From positions 6,554,963 to 6,618,962 of the forward strand of contig JAQFVV010006208.1 in assembly GCA_028023455.1 (NCBI GenBank): a stretch of 64,000 nucleotides of DNA. Direction: 5' to 3'. The position numbers were made by a program, and so were the translations under genes. This document shows, in pieces, positions 1 through 10,859 of the stretch (the stretch's first letter is position 1; each line of letters starts with the position of its first letter). The stretch is from Epiperipatus broadwayi. Its lineage: Eukaryota > Onychophora > Udeonychophora > Euonychophora > Peripatidae. The notes under the pieces were generated by a model, which searched no databases, was not told the DNA's origin, and saw nothing but the letters and a program-made list of their open reading frames with translations.

Positions 1-1174
1 GAGTAACATCATTGTTTGTCAAAAGTATGGATGTACATTTTCATATAGTCATTGTCGCACAGTTTTTTTGCCGGTAAAAGTCATATTTCTGGAAGAAATT
101 AATCACTTCCTCTTTGTAAAGCAGGTAATTCCCACAATTTTATATTCATTTTTTAAAAATGACTGAAATTACAAAATTTCTAAAATCACAAATGATAAAC
201 TTTTAAAAATCTCTGAAAAAAATCTCAGTGAAACGATCACAGTGTTAGCATGGATGTGATAGCACAAAATATCCCAGGCAGCACATTTATTAATCTTGCA
301 GACCACCATGTACATATCTTAATCAGTGATATAGATTAGTCATGCCAGTATTTTGGTTGTCATTGCATCATTAATTTAAATTTTGAATAAATATTACTGG
401 ACGAAAACGTCATCGGATTAATATATCATAGCAGGACTAATACCAAAGTACCAAAACATGAATTTATTATGCAAATGAGTTATAAAAAGAACTCACTCTC
501 AAAGATTTATGAGAGTTGACACAGCAGTGGCCATGAGAACAACAAAGCACTGTTGGAAATTAATGGTTTCTCTCATGAAGGGGAGAAAAGCGTACATAGA
601 AAATCTTGCCTAAATGGACTAAATAAAGATGCATTAATGTACTAGTGACAATGTTAACTAAGTGCAAATTCTTAATGAACTGTAAATAATAGTAGCGAGT
701 GAAGAAATGTAGACTTGTTCTGCTGAATTGTTATGGGAAGAAATAGTTATTTTTGTTAGTATTATTATTTCATATAGTCATATTATAACCCTAGTGGCAA
801 CAATGTAAATGCTACATAAGATGCACATTTACACATAACTATATATGATAGAGAAAAAGAAAACACACAGTTAATAAATAAAATGGTATTTTGAGATTTT
901 TAGTTTAACTTGTTCCAAATCACATTGAAATAAAATCTTACTGATTTTGATAGAAAAAAGTATGGTGATTTTGAATAAAGGAAAAAGAATTATGAATTAG
1001 CAACATTTTTTTTATTATGAATACAATAAGAAATGTCAGCAAAGCATTCTCTTTTTGTAATACTTAAATAAAAGAAAGCAAACCACTATTTTTTTCTTTT
1101 GGTAAAAAAAAATAATTCTGGGGTCTGAGATTACTTTTCATTATGGTAGGTGCTGTGAATAACAAAGAAGTTAA
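1..1174. other. Intronic or upstream AT-rich DNA, no feature seen
   Basis: No exon-like open frame, RNA gene or clear repeat is visible. The first half of the Ig domain that ends in the exon at 4920 was looked for here and not found, so the preceding exon probably lies before the window. Confidence 0.6.
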
Positions 1175-1563
1175 GGTACTGATTTAGTATGCACTCATGA
1201 CCATTTTGAATTTTAAGAACTACCCAAAAACCACACTGACACATATAAATGATAAATGACACTGACCAATCTACATGTGGTTGCAACCTGATCTGTATGA
1301 AAACTGCATTTTAATTTTTTAATTATCACTGAAAATTGCAAAATTTGCATTTTAATTTTTTAGTCACATGATTAGATAAAGTATAACTGTATGAAAATTG
1401 CATTTTGTTTGTTTTTTTTTATTGATGAAAATTGTGCTTTTGTAATGAATGGTTGGGTCATGACCATGTGTAGATTAATCAATGTCATTCATTGCCTGAA
1501 TGTGTCAGTGTGGGTTTTGGGCAGTTCTTAAAATTCAAAATAGCCATGAGCACATACTAAATT
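1175..1563 (+). mobile_element. MITE-like element, copy 1
   Basis: This segment of about 390 bp has inverted ends of about 65 bp: the start, reading TACTGATTTAGTATG, recurs as its reverse complement at the end. The interior is AT-rich with no coding capacity. A second copy at 2442-2836 is its reverse complement over the full length with few differences. Long terminal inverted repeats, small size and no gene suggest a non-autonomous DNA transposon. Target duplications are not clear. Confidence 0.7.
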
Positions 1564-2441
1564 TCCAATAAACAAATCAAGATATTTAGCTTCATTCCAT
1601 TTAGCAATTTCATGTATAAATATAAAAATCATCAAGATATTTTTATTCAACAAATAGTTAATCTATTTCAGTCTTTACTTTTAGTAACTCCACACATGTG
1701 CATATATATAGGAGGTGAAACATAATTTATCCTTTAAATTACTTTCAATTTAAGTTTATGATCGTAATTCGTAGATAAAATACAGTATACTCTTACATAA
1801 TATTGAATTTATTTAAATCTTCATAAATTTAAAGTCATTTTCCACACCATATAAGACACTAGCTTAATCTTTTAATGTCTTATCTTTCACCAATCTTTAA
1901 CATCATTCCTTCTAGATCTTGGATATGTTTTGCTTTCTGCATTACCTTGGTCCCTTTCATAGATTTTTTTTTCAGAAATGTATCTTTGTTCTCTTCACAC
2001 CTTAGACAAGTAGATTAGCTTTGTACTAGTGTATTACATGACAAATACATATAAGTTTTCAGCAATTTAAGTGTGTAGTCTAGTCTCTTCCTTTTCTGAC
2101 AGATTATAAGAGCTGGTACTATAATTTCTCATAGGCTTCATTTACTGGACTGGATGGTATGCTTATGGTTTTCAACTGATGTGCTATTTGTTTTTGGCCT
2201 AGCCTCTCATGTTAAAAAATTTCCTAATGTAAAAAAACAGGTTTATATCTTCTCTTATAAGCTTGTAATTCGAATTATCGGCAAATGCTTCTTTCCACTT
2301 CACACTTTCCATCGACTTACTGTATACTTTCTGGTATAGAATTTTATTATTTCTCACTGGAACAAAGCTAACTATTGAATTATTAACTTTTTTCTATCTG
2401 TCCTATTATCTGCCACACATACCATAATATAGATTAACTTC
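1564..2441. other. Intronic spacer, no feature seen
   Basis: AT-rich sequence between the two inverted MITE-like copies. A 61-codon open frame at 2154-2339 has no recognisable domain and looks like chance. Confidence 0.5.
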
Positions 2442-2836
2442 GGTACTGATTTAGTATGTGCTCATGGCTATTTTGAATTTTAAGAACTGCCCAAAACCCA
2501 CACTGACACATCCAGGCAATGAATGACATTGATTAATCTACACATGGTCATGACCCAACCATTCATTACAAAAGCGCAATTTTCATCAATAAAAAAACAA
2601 AAACAAAATGCAATTTTCATACAGTTATACTTTATCTAATCATGTGATTAAAAAAATTAAAATGCAAATTTTGCAATTTTCAGTGATAATTAAAAAATTA
2701 AAATGCAGTTTTCATACAGATCAGGTTGCAACCACATGTAGATTGGTCAGTGTCATTTATCATTTATATGTGTCAGTGTGGTTTTTGGGTAGTTCTTAAA
2801 ATTCAAAATGGTCATGAGTGCATACTAAATCAGTAC
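2442..2836 (-). mobile_element. MITE-like element, copy 2 (inverted)
   Basis: Reverse complement of the element at 1175-1563, including the asymmetric differences between its two ends (GCACTCATGACC on one, GTGCTCATGGCT on the other). It is therefore an inverted second copy, not just the other arm of one palindrome. Its ends read GTACTGATTTAG and CTAAATCAGTAC. The open frame at 2608-2799 lies wholly inside the repeat and is not a gene. Confidence 0.7.
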
Positions 2837-3595
2837 TACATACATACTGAATGGGAAAACTAAATATATAAATTTGTTGGCTGGAAGTGATTTATTATTC
2901 TATGATTGATTGTGAAATTACTAAATGAAGAGCGAATAAATTATATGAACTCTTCATTATAATCATCTTAATAATTTTATGCAAGATGGAAAATGTACGT
3001 TTGAAATTTACATAATCTAGTTACAATTAAACTACTTACACTTTGTTTTGTTAACAAATGGTTATTTTATTATCTATTAATTTATTTGTTCATGCTGTTT
3101 TATATATGACTAAATCTTATAATCTTAACACACCATATGCTAGTTTATAAAAATATCTACACTTCTGAGAACATGCAAATCATTGAGTGATGTGCTGGGG
3201 TGTTACAATAGAAATTGGTAAATGATGATTATTATTTTCTTAAACAATTTCAAGTAAACATTCTCTGTTTGAAGAGGTTTGGCACCTGGAGTTTCTGTAA
3301 ATAGAAACATAAAACAAAGAAAATACTTTGGAATGATCATGATAATAAAAACCATCATCATCATCCTTGTCTAATTTAGTTATTCTGATTTAAACCAGGA
3401 GTTCTAAGATTTATAAAATTATATAGTGAGATATTTCTACATTGATCATTATAAATATATACTTGGGGAATCTTGAATATTTTATATTTATAATATATAT
3501 TATTGAAGTTCAAATCTGAATTACTGAGATATTACCTCTTCATAAGGTTGGTTAAAGCATTACTATGTATTTTTACTGATGCAATATATAGCATA
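2837..3595. other. Intronic spacer, no feature seen
   Basis: AT-rich, no coding or repeat structure recognised. Confidence 0.5.
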
Positions 3596-3599
3596 TAAA

Positions 3600-3957
3600 A
3601 GTGATTTATCCGCTGACGAAGAAGCTGCAAAAACAATTAAATGGGCCGAGCGCTTTCAAGGTTTTCCCTCATATTCATGGCCAATATAAGTTATAAATCA
3701 TTTATTGTTAACTAATAAAATATGCAAATGTGAATGCAAATTAGTTTGTCCATTTTTTGGAGATAGAAAAGCACGTGTCGCGTCTATTGATGGAATTGTT
3801 GTCACTGATAATAAAATACGCCTCCTTGACTTTTCTTTTGCAGTCGCTGGCTTCAGAGCATACTATCTTGGGGTTGCCTGGTTCAAACACATGGCCAGCC
3901 TGCTTCTCATGTTCCAAGAATATTGAGAAGTTAACGTTGTTCTTTTGCAGTTCAGCT
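3600..3957 (-). pseudogene. Penelope-like element remnant, GIY-YIG nuclease C-terminus
   Basis: On the minus strand the frame from about 3957 to the TAA at 3741-3743 is open for about 70 codons. It reads like the C-terminal half of a Penelope-type GIY-YIG endonuclease: LEHEKQAGHVF, then a lysine/arginine-rich KRKVKEAYFI, then INRRD near the end. These match the H..xGH, R-x-K-EA and INRD positions of that family as I know it. The part carrying GIY and YIG is absent. Downstream, at 3610-3660, a more GC-rich piece reads CTGACGAAGAAGCTGC and then GGGCCGAGCGC on the plus strand, a motif type common at the ends of such elements. Family assignment is from pattern memory. Confidence 0.6.
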
Positions 3958-4919
3958 TAAGAATAAATTCAATCAAATAGAAAAGTTGTCTGTTTAATTA
4001 ATTTTAATGTTATGCTATCATTGCCTGGATAGAGATCCCTGTGAATACAGCAGTTGGTGCTGTCAACAGTAGTTAGTGTAATTATCAGCTTGGAATATTG
4101 ATTTCAGTTGCAATATGTCGCCATGAGTCTGGTAGCTGGTACCGAAAGTGTTTGGCAAAATAATATTAATGGCGAATATGTTTTTAATTTTTTCTTCTCT
4201 GGTTATCACATTTTATATGTGTACAATAATTTACATTATTTGACACAGTTATTGTATTATTTAGATTATGAAAAGTATATGACTTAATTAAAATCATCTT
4301 CAGTTTTGGTTTCTGATTCTTCAGTAGAATGTAATTAATTTAAATCAGCGTGGGTTTTGGTTTCTGATTAAGATCCTCATTTCTAATCAGACAATTTAAA
4401 TATTTAACATTTGGTGTTCATTGTTTACTCAAACTTACAATAGATGGCGCTGGAGTAAAATAAATATAATGAAAGTGAATTATTGGTTTTTATGCTGGGT
4501 TTGGGAAAAGATAAGGGGGATTTAGAGATAAAGGCAATAGAGTTGACAAAAATTATGTTGTGGAAATGGGATGGAGCAGAATATGGGAAAGAAAACTTAG
4601 AGTGGGGAATGGAAAATTAAATGGCTAACAGGTTTATCTGGGCATAATTGCTCAGATTTTCTTGATTTCATTTAAGGAGAAGCCACATCACATCACATCA
4701 CATCATGAATAATTGTTCCTAATAAAATAAGAGAAATAAATAATGACAGTCTTATTAGGGAAACTGCAAAAAATGAAACATTTTTTAAAATTTGATTCTA
4801 GGTTAATTATAGATTAAATATTAGAGAAGTTATGTTATGCTTAGTTATGGTATTAAATGAAAACGTATAAAATTGTAATTTGCCGTAATCTACAAATTTA
4901 ATGATTTTTATTAATGTAG
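3958..4919. other. Intron, with a short CACAT repeat
   Basis: No exon recognised. A short tandem CACAT repeat lies at about 4682-4706. The end of the segment is a plausible 3' splice site, with AG at 4918-4919. Confidence 0.5.
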
Positions 4920-5095
4920 GTATCATGAAAAAGAAGAGCTTAGACACAATGAAAAATTTCGAATTATTCGTGATTCTGAAGAAACTGCTACATTAATAAT
5001 AGAAAATGTTTCTGTAGATGACGCTGGCCGATATTTTTGTGTAGCCGTAAATGAACTAGGATCCACAATTTCCCAAGGCCAGTTAAATGTAGAAG
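4920..5095 (+). CDS. Exon: C-terminal half of an Ig domain, titin/twitchin-type protein
   Basis: This 176-bp exon is bounded by AG at 4918-4919 and GT at 5096-5097. It encodes the second half of an I-set immunoglobulin domain: an ATLIIENV strand, then the DDAGRYFCVAVNELGS hallmark with its conserved Asp, Tyr and Cys, then a closing LNVE strand. The first half, with the core Trp, must be on an upstream exon, because the exon begins with the last base of a split codon. It ends with one spare base, which joins in frame to the exon at 11902 to give a Gly codon. In titin and twitchin such domains are links in a chain of muscle thick-filament modules. The gene identity beyond that family is not resolved. 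Confidence 0.8.
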
Positions 5096-5432
5096 GTAAT
5101 GTCAAATATCATTAATAAATTCTATTACAATTGTTATGATAGAAAAATTTTTTTTTTCCTGAATTAAGAAACAAAATATGTTTACGATATTGTGAATTGC
5201 AAAGAAATATCTTGAAGATTACACAAATGTGGAGAAAATAATAATCCTTTTTATTATAATTATTTTTTTTCTAGCAATTGTTTGCGATGTAGTTATGACA
5301 CAGTCAGACTTGGATTTTGGAATGAATCATTAAAAAATATCGTAAAGAAATTGTATGATAAACATCTTTGGTAGTCCATATGTAATGTTTTGCCCAAAGG
5401 GAGAGATCATATAAGTCATATTTCTGTCCTGT

Positions 5433-5529
5433 CAAGTGTTGATGGCCTAGTGGTTAGCATATCTGCCTTCCAAGCAGCTGGCTCGGGTTCGCTTCCTGGG
5501 CCATGCATTTGACATATGAAAAAAAAAAA
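5433..5529 (+). mobile_element. tRNA-Gly-derived SINE head with A tail
   Basis: The sequence folds by eye like a glycine tRNA. An A box (TGGCCTAGTGGTTAGC) is followed by an anticodon arm CTGC-CTTCCAA-GCAG with anticodon TCC and a B box like GGTTCGCTTCC. It ends GACATATG and a run of about ten A. The arms carry mismatches and there is no acceptor-stem closure, so it is a tRNA-derived SINE and not a working tRNA. Related units sit at 10876-10966, 11612-11728 and 35053-35138. Confidence 0.7.
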
Positions 5530-5786
5530 GTAATATTACTGTAGTGTAATTTTCACTACACCATTCTCATGCAAGGTAGAGACTGATTACATCTGGGCCA
5601 ATTGATGGGTGCTGCTTCAGCATGAAATGTGTGTCTTAAGGATCATACATTATTTTTCATATTTTTGGTCCTATGTTTATGTTTGTACCTCTCCACAAGG
5701 TGTTAAAAGTTGATAGAAAGCAGTCTCTCAATCTCTAACTTGCATTGAGGGTGGTATAATAAAAATTACACTATAGAAATATTACT
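5530..5786. mobile_element. Short element with 25-bp inverted ends, holding a hammerhead-like core
   Basis: The left end, GTAATATTACTGTAG and on to TTTT, is repeated as its reverse complement at 5761-5786 with about two mismatches, so the segment has inverted ends of about 25 bp. The middle, at about 5590-5646, is a degenerate copy of the family S core seen at 59554-59610. It directly follows the A tail of the SINE at 5433, so the two could be one composite unit. Confidence 0.5.
5590..5646 (+). ncRNA. Hammerhead-like motif, family S, degenerate copy
   Basis: CCAA is followed by TTGATGG (consensus CTGATGA), a 6-bp stem GTGCTG/CAGCAT closed by CTT, and then GAAA. The GAAA core box is intact here, whereas two other family S copies read AAAA. 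Two core bases differ from the hammerhead consensus and the outer stem I is poor, so this copy is probably inactive. Confidence 0.4.
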
Positions 5787-6665
5787 CATTAAGTGGATAA
5801 TCCTTAGACTATTGAATGTTTAATCTTAATTATTATATGTCATGAATGCAGAACTATCGATATCTGCTAATAAAAACTAAATTCATAGTATTATAATTAA
5901 TCAAAAATTAATTTATCTACTGTTTGATGTGCGTTTAAATAAATTTATAATTACAACTTTAAATTATCGCACTAGATTTCTAACTATAAGATCTTTCCAT
6001 TGACTCGTTGTAAATCGAAAGATTTCACGAGTATTAAAGTGTAATAAGAAATGTGGACTTAATCAGTGAAGTATTGAATAGCTTCACTCCCTTGGATCTA
6101 ACCGCTTCAGCTTCACCAATTTATATGGAAAGTAGGTTGAAGTAAAGAGATTCCCCTCTTTTCTTCTAAAACGTAAGCTTGTGTTTAAGACCTATAGAGG
6201 TCCCTACTATCGCATTTTTACGCGCATATTCTTGAGGCAGCCTTAGTAAATATTAGGTACTGTTTGATGATAATAACAATTATTAAAATTTATTTCATTA
6301 AGAAAACTCGTGTTCGTGTTTTATTTATTTATTTATTTTTTCTACACGATATTATAATTACAATATTTTTGTATTTTTAAATAAAAAAGATAACAATGTT
6401 TGGTTAAACTTTATTATTGTTTCATTATAGTTAATAAATGAGAAATAAAAATTTCAAATTTTTTGTTAGAATTTTTTTAAAAAAGTTTGTTTATTCCTAT
6501 CAATAAATTACATTTTATTTATGATAATTTTTATTTTTTTCAATAAATCACGTTAAATTAAAAATAATTATGCATGTAAATTTTTTTTTTTTGCATTTTT
6601 TATTTCTAGGATGATTCTAATCATAAAATGGAAATAAAAAATATTTCTAAATTTAATTTGCATAA
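5787..6665. other. Intron, no feature seen
   Basis: AT-rich with a short TTTA repeat near 6325. No exon or repeat family recognised. Confidence 0.5.
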
Positions 6666-6666
6666 A

Positions 6667-7160
6667 GTGATTACCATTTCATATGCTTACACAGGCTGTT
6701 AATAAGAGTAGCAAACTCTCCATTCACTAGTGCCACCAAGTGCAAGCCTTTGTAATCAATGGATGCAAGAAGATTTGTTTATAAAATTGTCTATTAACCC
6801 AATATTCCTAGACTAGTATCCAACTTGTGGCTTTTATCGGTGATGAGGCTTGGACTTGAGTGCACTGCACCTAAATTCTTAGGATCTAAGACAACCCTCC
6901 AGTAGCCACTTTGTACCTATTTGGTTAACTATAAAGCGAGTATCCCAAGATGAAAACATACTTATGTTTCCATTCCTTACTGATGAAAGCCACAAGCTAG
7001 AAACTAGCTGGGGATATTGGATGAATAGGCACTAGATAAGGATTTTATGCACAAGCGTTCCTGCATCCATTGATTAAGAAGACTTGCACTTGGTGGCATT
7101 ATGTATGGAGAGTTTTCTACTGTTATTAATAGCCTGTGTAAGCACATGAAATGGTAATCA
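6667..7160. mobile_element. Family A fold-back element
   Basis: The left arm (about 6667-6850) and right arm (about 6975-7160) are inverted copies of the family A sequence. Landmarks are the reverse complement of CTGATGAAAGCC near 6832 (degenerate), TGGATGCA near 6759, the same motif direct at 6980, and GCATCCATTGATTA near 7063. The centre at 6860-6970 is unrelated. The motif at 6980 has lost the GTC triplet. Family A recurs at 13885, 15665, 24035, 24585, 42047, 47665, 58246, 60001 and 61035. Confidence 0.75.
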
Positions 7161-7580
7161 CATGATGTTTTGATGGTTTTATACTTATCCTGTTCACTTG
7201 ATAATGGTGACTGTGGTTTTTGAAAAACCAAATACACCAAAATGTATATATGCTGAGTTGAGATCAGATCTATATGACTATACAAGCAAATGAACTTGGA
7301 TTGAAAACACTATTGTGTTTTCATCTTGGCCTTGTAGCATTATGATCAACCAAATAGATAAAAGGTGCTTTCTGGAGAGTTGCATTAGATCCTAAGATCT
7401 AGATGTGGTGCTCTCAGATCCAAGGCTGCTCACTGATGAAAGCCATAAGCTAAAAACTAGTCTGGGGGTATTGGATGAGTATCATTAGATAGGAATTTTA
7501 GGCACAAACCCTCTTGCATCCATTGATTACAAAGGCTTGCACTTGGTGGCACTTCTGTATGGAGAGTTTTCTAGTGTTAC
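7161..7580 (+). mobile_element. Family A internal region plus a second direct copy of the arm
   Basis: Following the right arm at 7160 there is about 260 bp of family-specific interior, shared with 15770-15990. A second copy of the arm comes next, with CTGATGAAAGCC at about 7432. The direct spacing from the first CTGATGA (about 6979) is about 450 bp, so this stretch looks like part of a tandem array with one ribozyme-like motif per unit. The GAAA box reads AAAA in this copy. Confidence 0.6.
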
Positions 7581-8937
7581 ATAATGCTATAATCAAAAAG
7601 TGAATAAACTTCAAACTTTTAGTACTTGGTGTCAATGAAATCATGGTAAGTTCTTAAATGTTCTCCTTCATAAGATATGCATTTGAGCACTAGAAATGGT
7701 GAAACAAAGCCACAAACCATGGAACATGAACTCATGAGCCTGCAACTCTACCATTGGTATCTGAAAAATTAAGTAATGAAGTTGAAAGGGATATCTAAAA
7801 GATAGTTAGTGAAATTGTGGAGAATGACGGAAGACAATCATATAAGATGATGATTTTAAAAATTATGGAGACTGAGTGAATATAATGAAGATTGTTTATG
7901 AGTGTTTTAGAACCAAGATAGTTAATAAGAAAAAACAGAAAGAAAAAACATTGGAAAGTGTAAAAAAGGAAGGGTTATAGGAATTGTAAAGAAACTGTTA
8001 AGACACAAGTGGAAAAAGAGAAAATTAAGATTAGGTAGAAATAGCTACTTACAAAAAAAAAAAACTAAAATAAAGGTGGAAATAGAATGAACTTAGTAAG
8101 AAGATAATAGAAGAAACTAACAATGTAGAAGAGAGATTTATAAAAAAAAATATTAGGAACTATATGAAGAAGAAGAATAAGATACAAAAGAATGTTGTAT
8201 TATTAAATACAGAATGAAAAGAATTTGGGAATAAAAAAGAAATGAAAAACACTTAATGAACTTATTATTAAGAGAAACTTTGATTGAAAGAGAGTTGATA
8301 AATGAATATGATTTATTAGAGATCGTAATTTATGAAATAAATAGGAATACTGCCATGTTTATGATTAAGCTCAGCTTTCAGGGACCAATGTTGCCAAGAT
8401 GGTTGTCGGTTTTCATAATCTATTTACTTTTTTAATCATTTGAAAGCGATAAGGAAATTTTGATCACTTACTAATGATAGAATCCATGATTTTAATTACC
8501 ATTAATTTCAATACTGTGTGCTTTATAAAATAAATATTATTTACATACGTTACTGCAAGTTAGAACAACTAAAAACTACTGCATAGTAAATCGTAGGATT
8601 TCACGCTGTATGTTTGTAATTTAAACTCAGTGAGTTAAGTGTGAAGATATTTAATATTCACACTTTAAGATCTAAATACCCTAGACTGGCTTGGATATAT
8701 AGAAAGACAAGTAAAGAATAGGGTGGACCACCCTTTTCTTGTTAAATTCTCTTTCTTGTAATTTACGATCTGATTGGCTGTTGGATACTAATGAGCACGA
8801 GAGGTTTGCACTTTCTCTCAATTTAATTACAACACCATGATTATCTAGATCATTTAGATCACTTTCAGATGATAAATTTAATAAAAACTTTGCTGGATAT
8901 TAATAATCTGCATAAATAGACGTGTATTTTTTATAAA
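7581..8937. other. Intron, no feature seen
   Basis: AT-rich and purine-rich between about 7780 and 8330. No coding frame or recognised repeat. Confidence 0.5.
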
Positions 8938-9015
8938 ATTAAAAAAATTGGGAAAGGGGCCTCCATTTTTTATTAGCTTAAAGCCTAAAAAATATAAATC
9001 CATTCCTGGCTAATT
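8938..9015 (+). mobile_element. hAT-type element 3' end fragment
   Basis: About 75 bp closely matches the 3' end of the hAT remnant at 45045-45117: GGGGCCTCCATTTTTTATTAG, then GCCTAAAAAATATAAATC and an imperfect CCTGG. It is a solo terminal piece with no transposase nearby. Confidence 0.5.
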
Positions 9016-9315
9016 CCAACATAGTTATGGACAAATTTATGTTTGACTATTGTTAAGCAATGATGAATATGGAATTGAATAGAGCAATACGTAGATTGAA
9101 GTAATAAAAAGCAAAAGTTACTACATCATATGACAGTTGAAATGATAGTAGGTAAAGAAAAATATGCAAGCCATAGTTTAAAATAAAGTTTTAATAACAA
9201 TCAAGATGAATGGAAGTGTGTGAGAATTCGAATTTATATAAAAGAAAAAGAAAAGATTTTAGATTCTTAATTAGTTATAGTCTAATATATATACAATTCA
9301 AAACTGTATTAAGAG

Positions 9316-9395
9316 CAAAGTCTTATTAATATTAATGATACTGTAGTCCAAAGCATGCTAAGCACTACAGTATTGTTAATGTTAAAAAGACTTTG
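9316..9395. repeat. Hairpin with 31-bp arms
   Basis: CAAAGTCTTATTAATATTAA and on to GATACTGTAG at 9316-9346 is the inverse of 9364-9395, with an 18-base loop. It abuts the family S copy that follows. Confidence 0.6.
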
Positions 9396-9545
9396 TTTTA
9401 TCTCATGTGACCGACAAACATGGCCGCATACGTGCGTAAAAGATAAGTGATCTCCAATATATGTATTTTGTGCTGAACCAGCACTCTTCAATTAGTGCAG
9501 ATCATCATCTCTCACACACATATATAATCAGTGCTTAGTTTTATA
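9396..9545 (-). mobile_element. Family S SINE-like element
   Basis: On the minus strand this matches 59515-59650 from the GCACTGATTATATAT start through the hammerhead-like core to the CATGAGATA region. Both copies lie next to AT dinucleotide runs. The head has no convincing tRNA fold, so the SINE label rests on size and dispersal. Confidence 0.55.
9448..9504 (-). ncRNA. Hammerhead-like motif, family S
   Basis: Read on the minus strand: outer stem I TGATCT/AGATCA, inner stem I CTAA/TTGG, core TTGAAGA (CTGAnGA with C3 changed), stem II GTGCTG/CAGCAC with a GTT loop, then AAAA in place of GAAA. Next comes a tiny stem III ATA/TAT with an ATA triplet before TTGG. The layout is complete, but C3 and G12 are substituted, which should abolish cleavage. 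Confidence 0.5.
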
Positions 9546-9572
9546 TATATATAAGTATATATATATATATAT
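9540..9572. repeat. TA dinucleotide microsatellite
   Basis: A run of TA repeats interrupted by AAG. Confidence 0.9.
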
Positions 9573-9574
9573 AA

Positions 9575-10045
9575 ATGTTCACTAGGTGGAACTTACCACT
9601 AGCTCTTAACAAGCTTTAAATTACAAGTGCCGAAAGAGAATTAAAATCTCTACCGGAAAATCCTCATCCCCAGACCAATTGTTTTCAAGCTTATGGCTCA
9701 TCTCAATGAGGAGTTAGGATTTCAGACACTAGTTATAAAACTCCAAATCAAGCGTCAGCACTTATTTAATACGTTACTATCAATTTGAAAGCCTGAATTT
9801 TTCAGACACGTAAATGTCTTCAAATCCAGCCTTACAAAGCAGATAGCTATATAGGTCTGAAATCAGTTCCGTTTCACCATATATTAATAGCCAAAGCAAT
9901 ATAACATCGCAAAAGCCATCAAAGGTACACTTATAATAATTAATAAAACAAGACACAAATTGTGTAACTTGCTTTAAAACTTGTACTAAATGTTCACTAG
10001 GTGGAGCTTACCACTAGCTCCTAACAAGCTTTAAATTATAAGTAT
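9575..10045 (-). mobile_element. Family B element with 56-bp direct terminal repeats
   Basis: The segment starting AATGTTCACTAGGTGGA at 9575-9630 is repeated in the same orientation at 9987-10042 with about four differences. This gives a unit of about 412 bp plus a second start, either terminal direct repeats or a partial tandem dimer. Inside, on the minus strand, 9655-9720 carries CCTCA, GATGAGCC-ATAA-GCTT-GAAAA, a GTC triplet and TGGGG, the same order of parts as the family A hammerhead-like motif. No coding frame. Confidence 0.55.
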
Positions 10046-10051
10046 ATATAT

Positions 10052-10205
10052 ATAACAATAACCAATTGATAAGATGAGTTTAGCATGAAATACTTATATT
10101 GGAGATCATTTATCTTCTACACAGGTGTGTCGGTTGTATAAATTAGAACAGATAGCTGAAGGGAGCTTGAAAGTCTGTTCATATCCCTTATATAATTACA
10201 TATCT
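10052..10205 (+). mobile_element. Family S SINE-like element, partial
   Basis: Matches 59563-59710, from the CCAA before the core through TTGGAGATCATTTAT to the stretch GATAGCTGAAGGGAGCTTGA. The hammerhead-like part at 10062-10108 keeps GAAA, the ATA/TAT stem III, TTGG and AGATCA, but stem II and CTGATGA are eroded. It supports GAAA as the ancestral state of this family. Confidence 0.5.
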
Positions 10206-10780
10206 CCAGATATATAAATTATACTTGTATAATCAAACATTACAAGCATAAATATTAAATCTAATTTTTATAAATACCAATGGGAATATATAGAATTAGT
10301 TTAAATTAAGTATGAACTTTAATATTTAAACAAAGATGTCTATTATCGCTTTTACTATTCATTTTTTTTTTAGAAAATTAGTGGTTCAGATAAAAGGTAA
10401 GGGTTGCAAGTGGGGATTTCTATAATTGGAGCCAATGTGTAAATAATTATTAAATAACATAATATTTTAGATATATATGGTAATTTAGATGGAAGAAAAC
10501 TACCCTTCCACTCTTGTGTTATGAGTAGAAAGATTTTCATATCAATAAATATTTTAAAAGAATGGGGGAGGGGAGTGCCTTTATCCACTTACAATGCTGG
10601 AAATAAGCTTATTTAAGAGCCAGGTTTTAAAACAAATTATATAGTATGATTATCATTAAATGTTGAGTAGGATTTACAATAAGTGATTCTGGAAATAATA
10701 CTCATTTCATACATTAGCTATAGCTGTTGCATATTTATATATTAATATTTTGAAAATTATAGTGCAAATTCCAGCGTTTA
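10206..10780. other. Intron, no feature seen
   Basis: AT-rich. The open frame on the minus strand at 10370-10588 has no recognisable domain. Confidence 0.5.
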
Positions 10781-10783
10781 CAC

Positions 10784-10845
10784 AGAAGTAACTCTCCATA
10801 CAGTAGTGCCACTAAGTGCAAGCCAGATTAATCAAGGGATATATT
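10784..10845. mobile_element. Family A arm fragment
   Basis: About 60 bp matching the outer family A arm: ACTCTCCATACAGTAGTGCC, then AAGTGCAAGCCAGATTAATCA. Confidence 0.7.
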
Positions 10846-10859
10846 TTTGTATACTATAT

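Noticed and set aside
5433-5515. A functional tRNA-Gly(TCC) gene
   Set aside because: The acceptor stem does not close, the B box is off consensus and an A tail follows, so it is a SINE.
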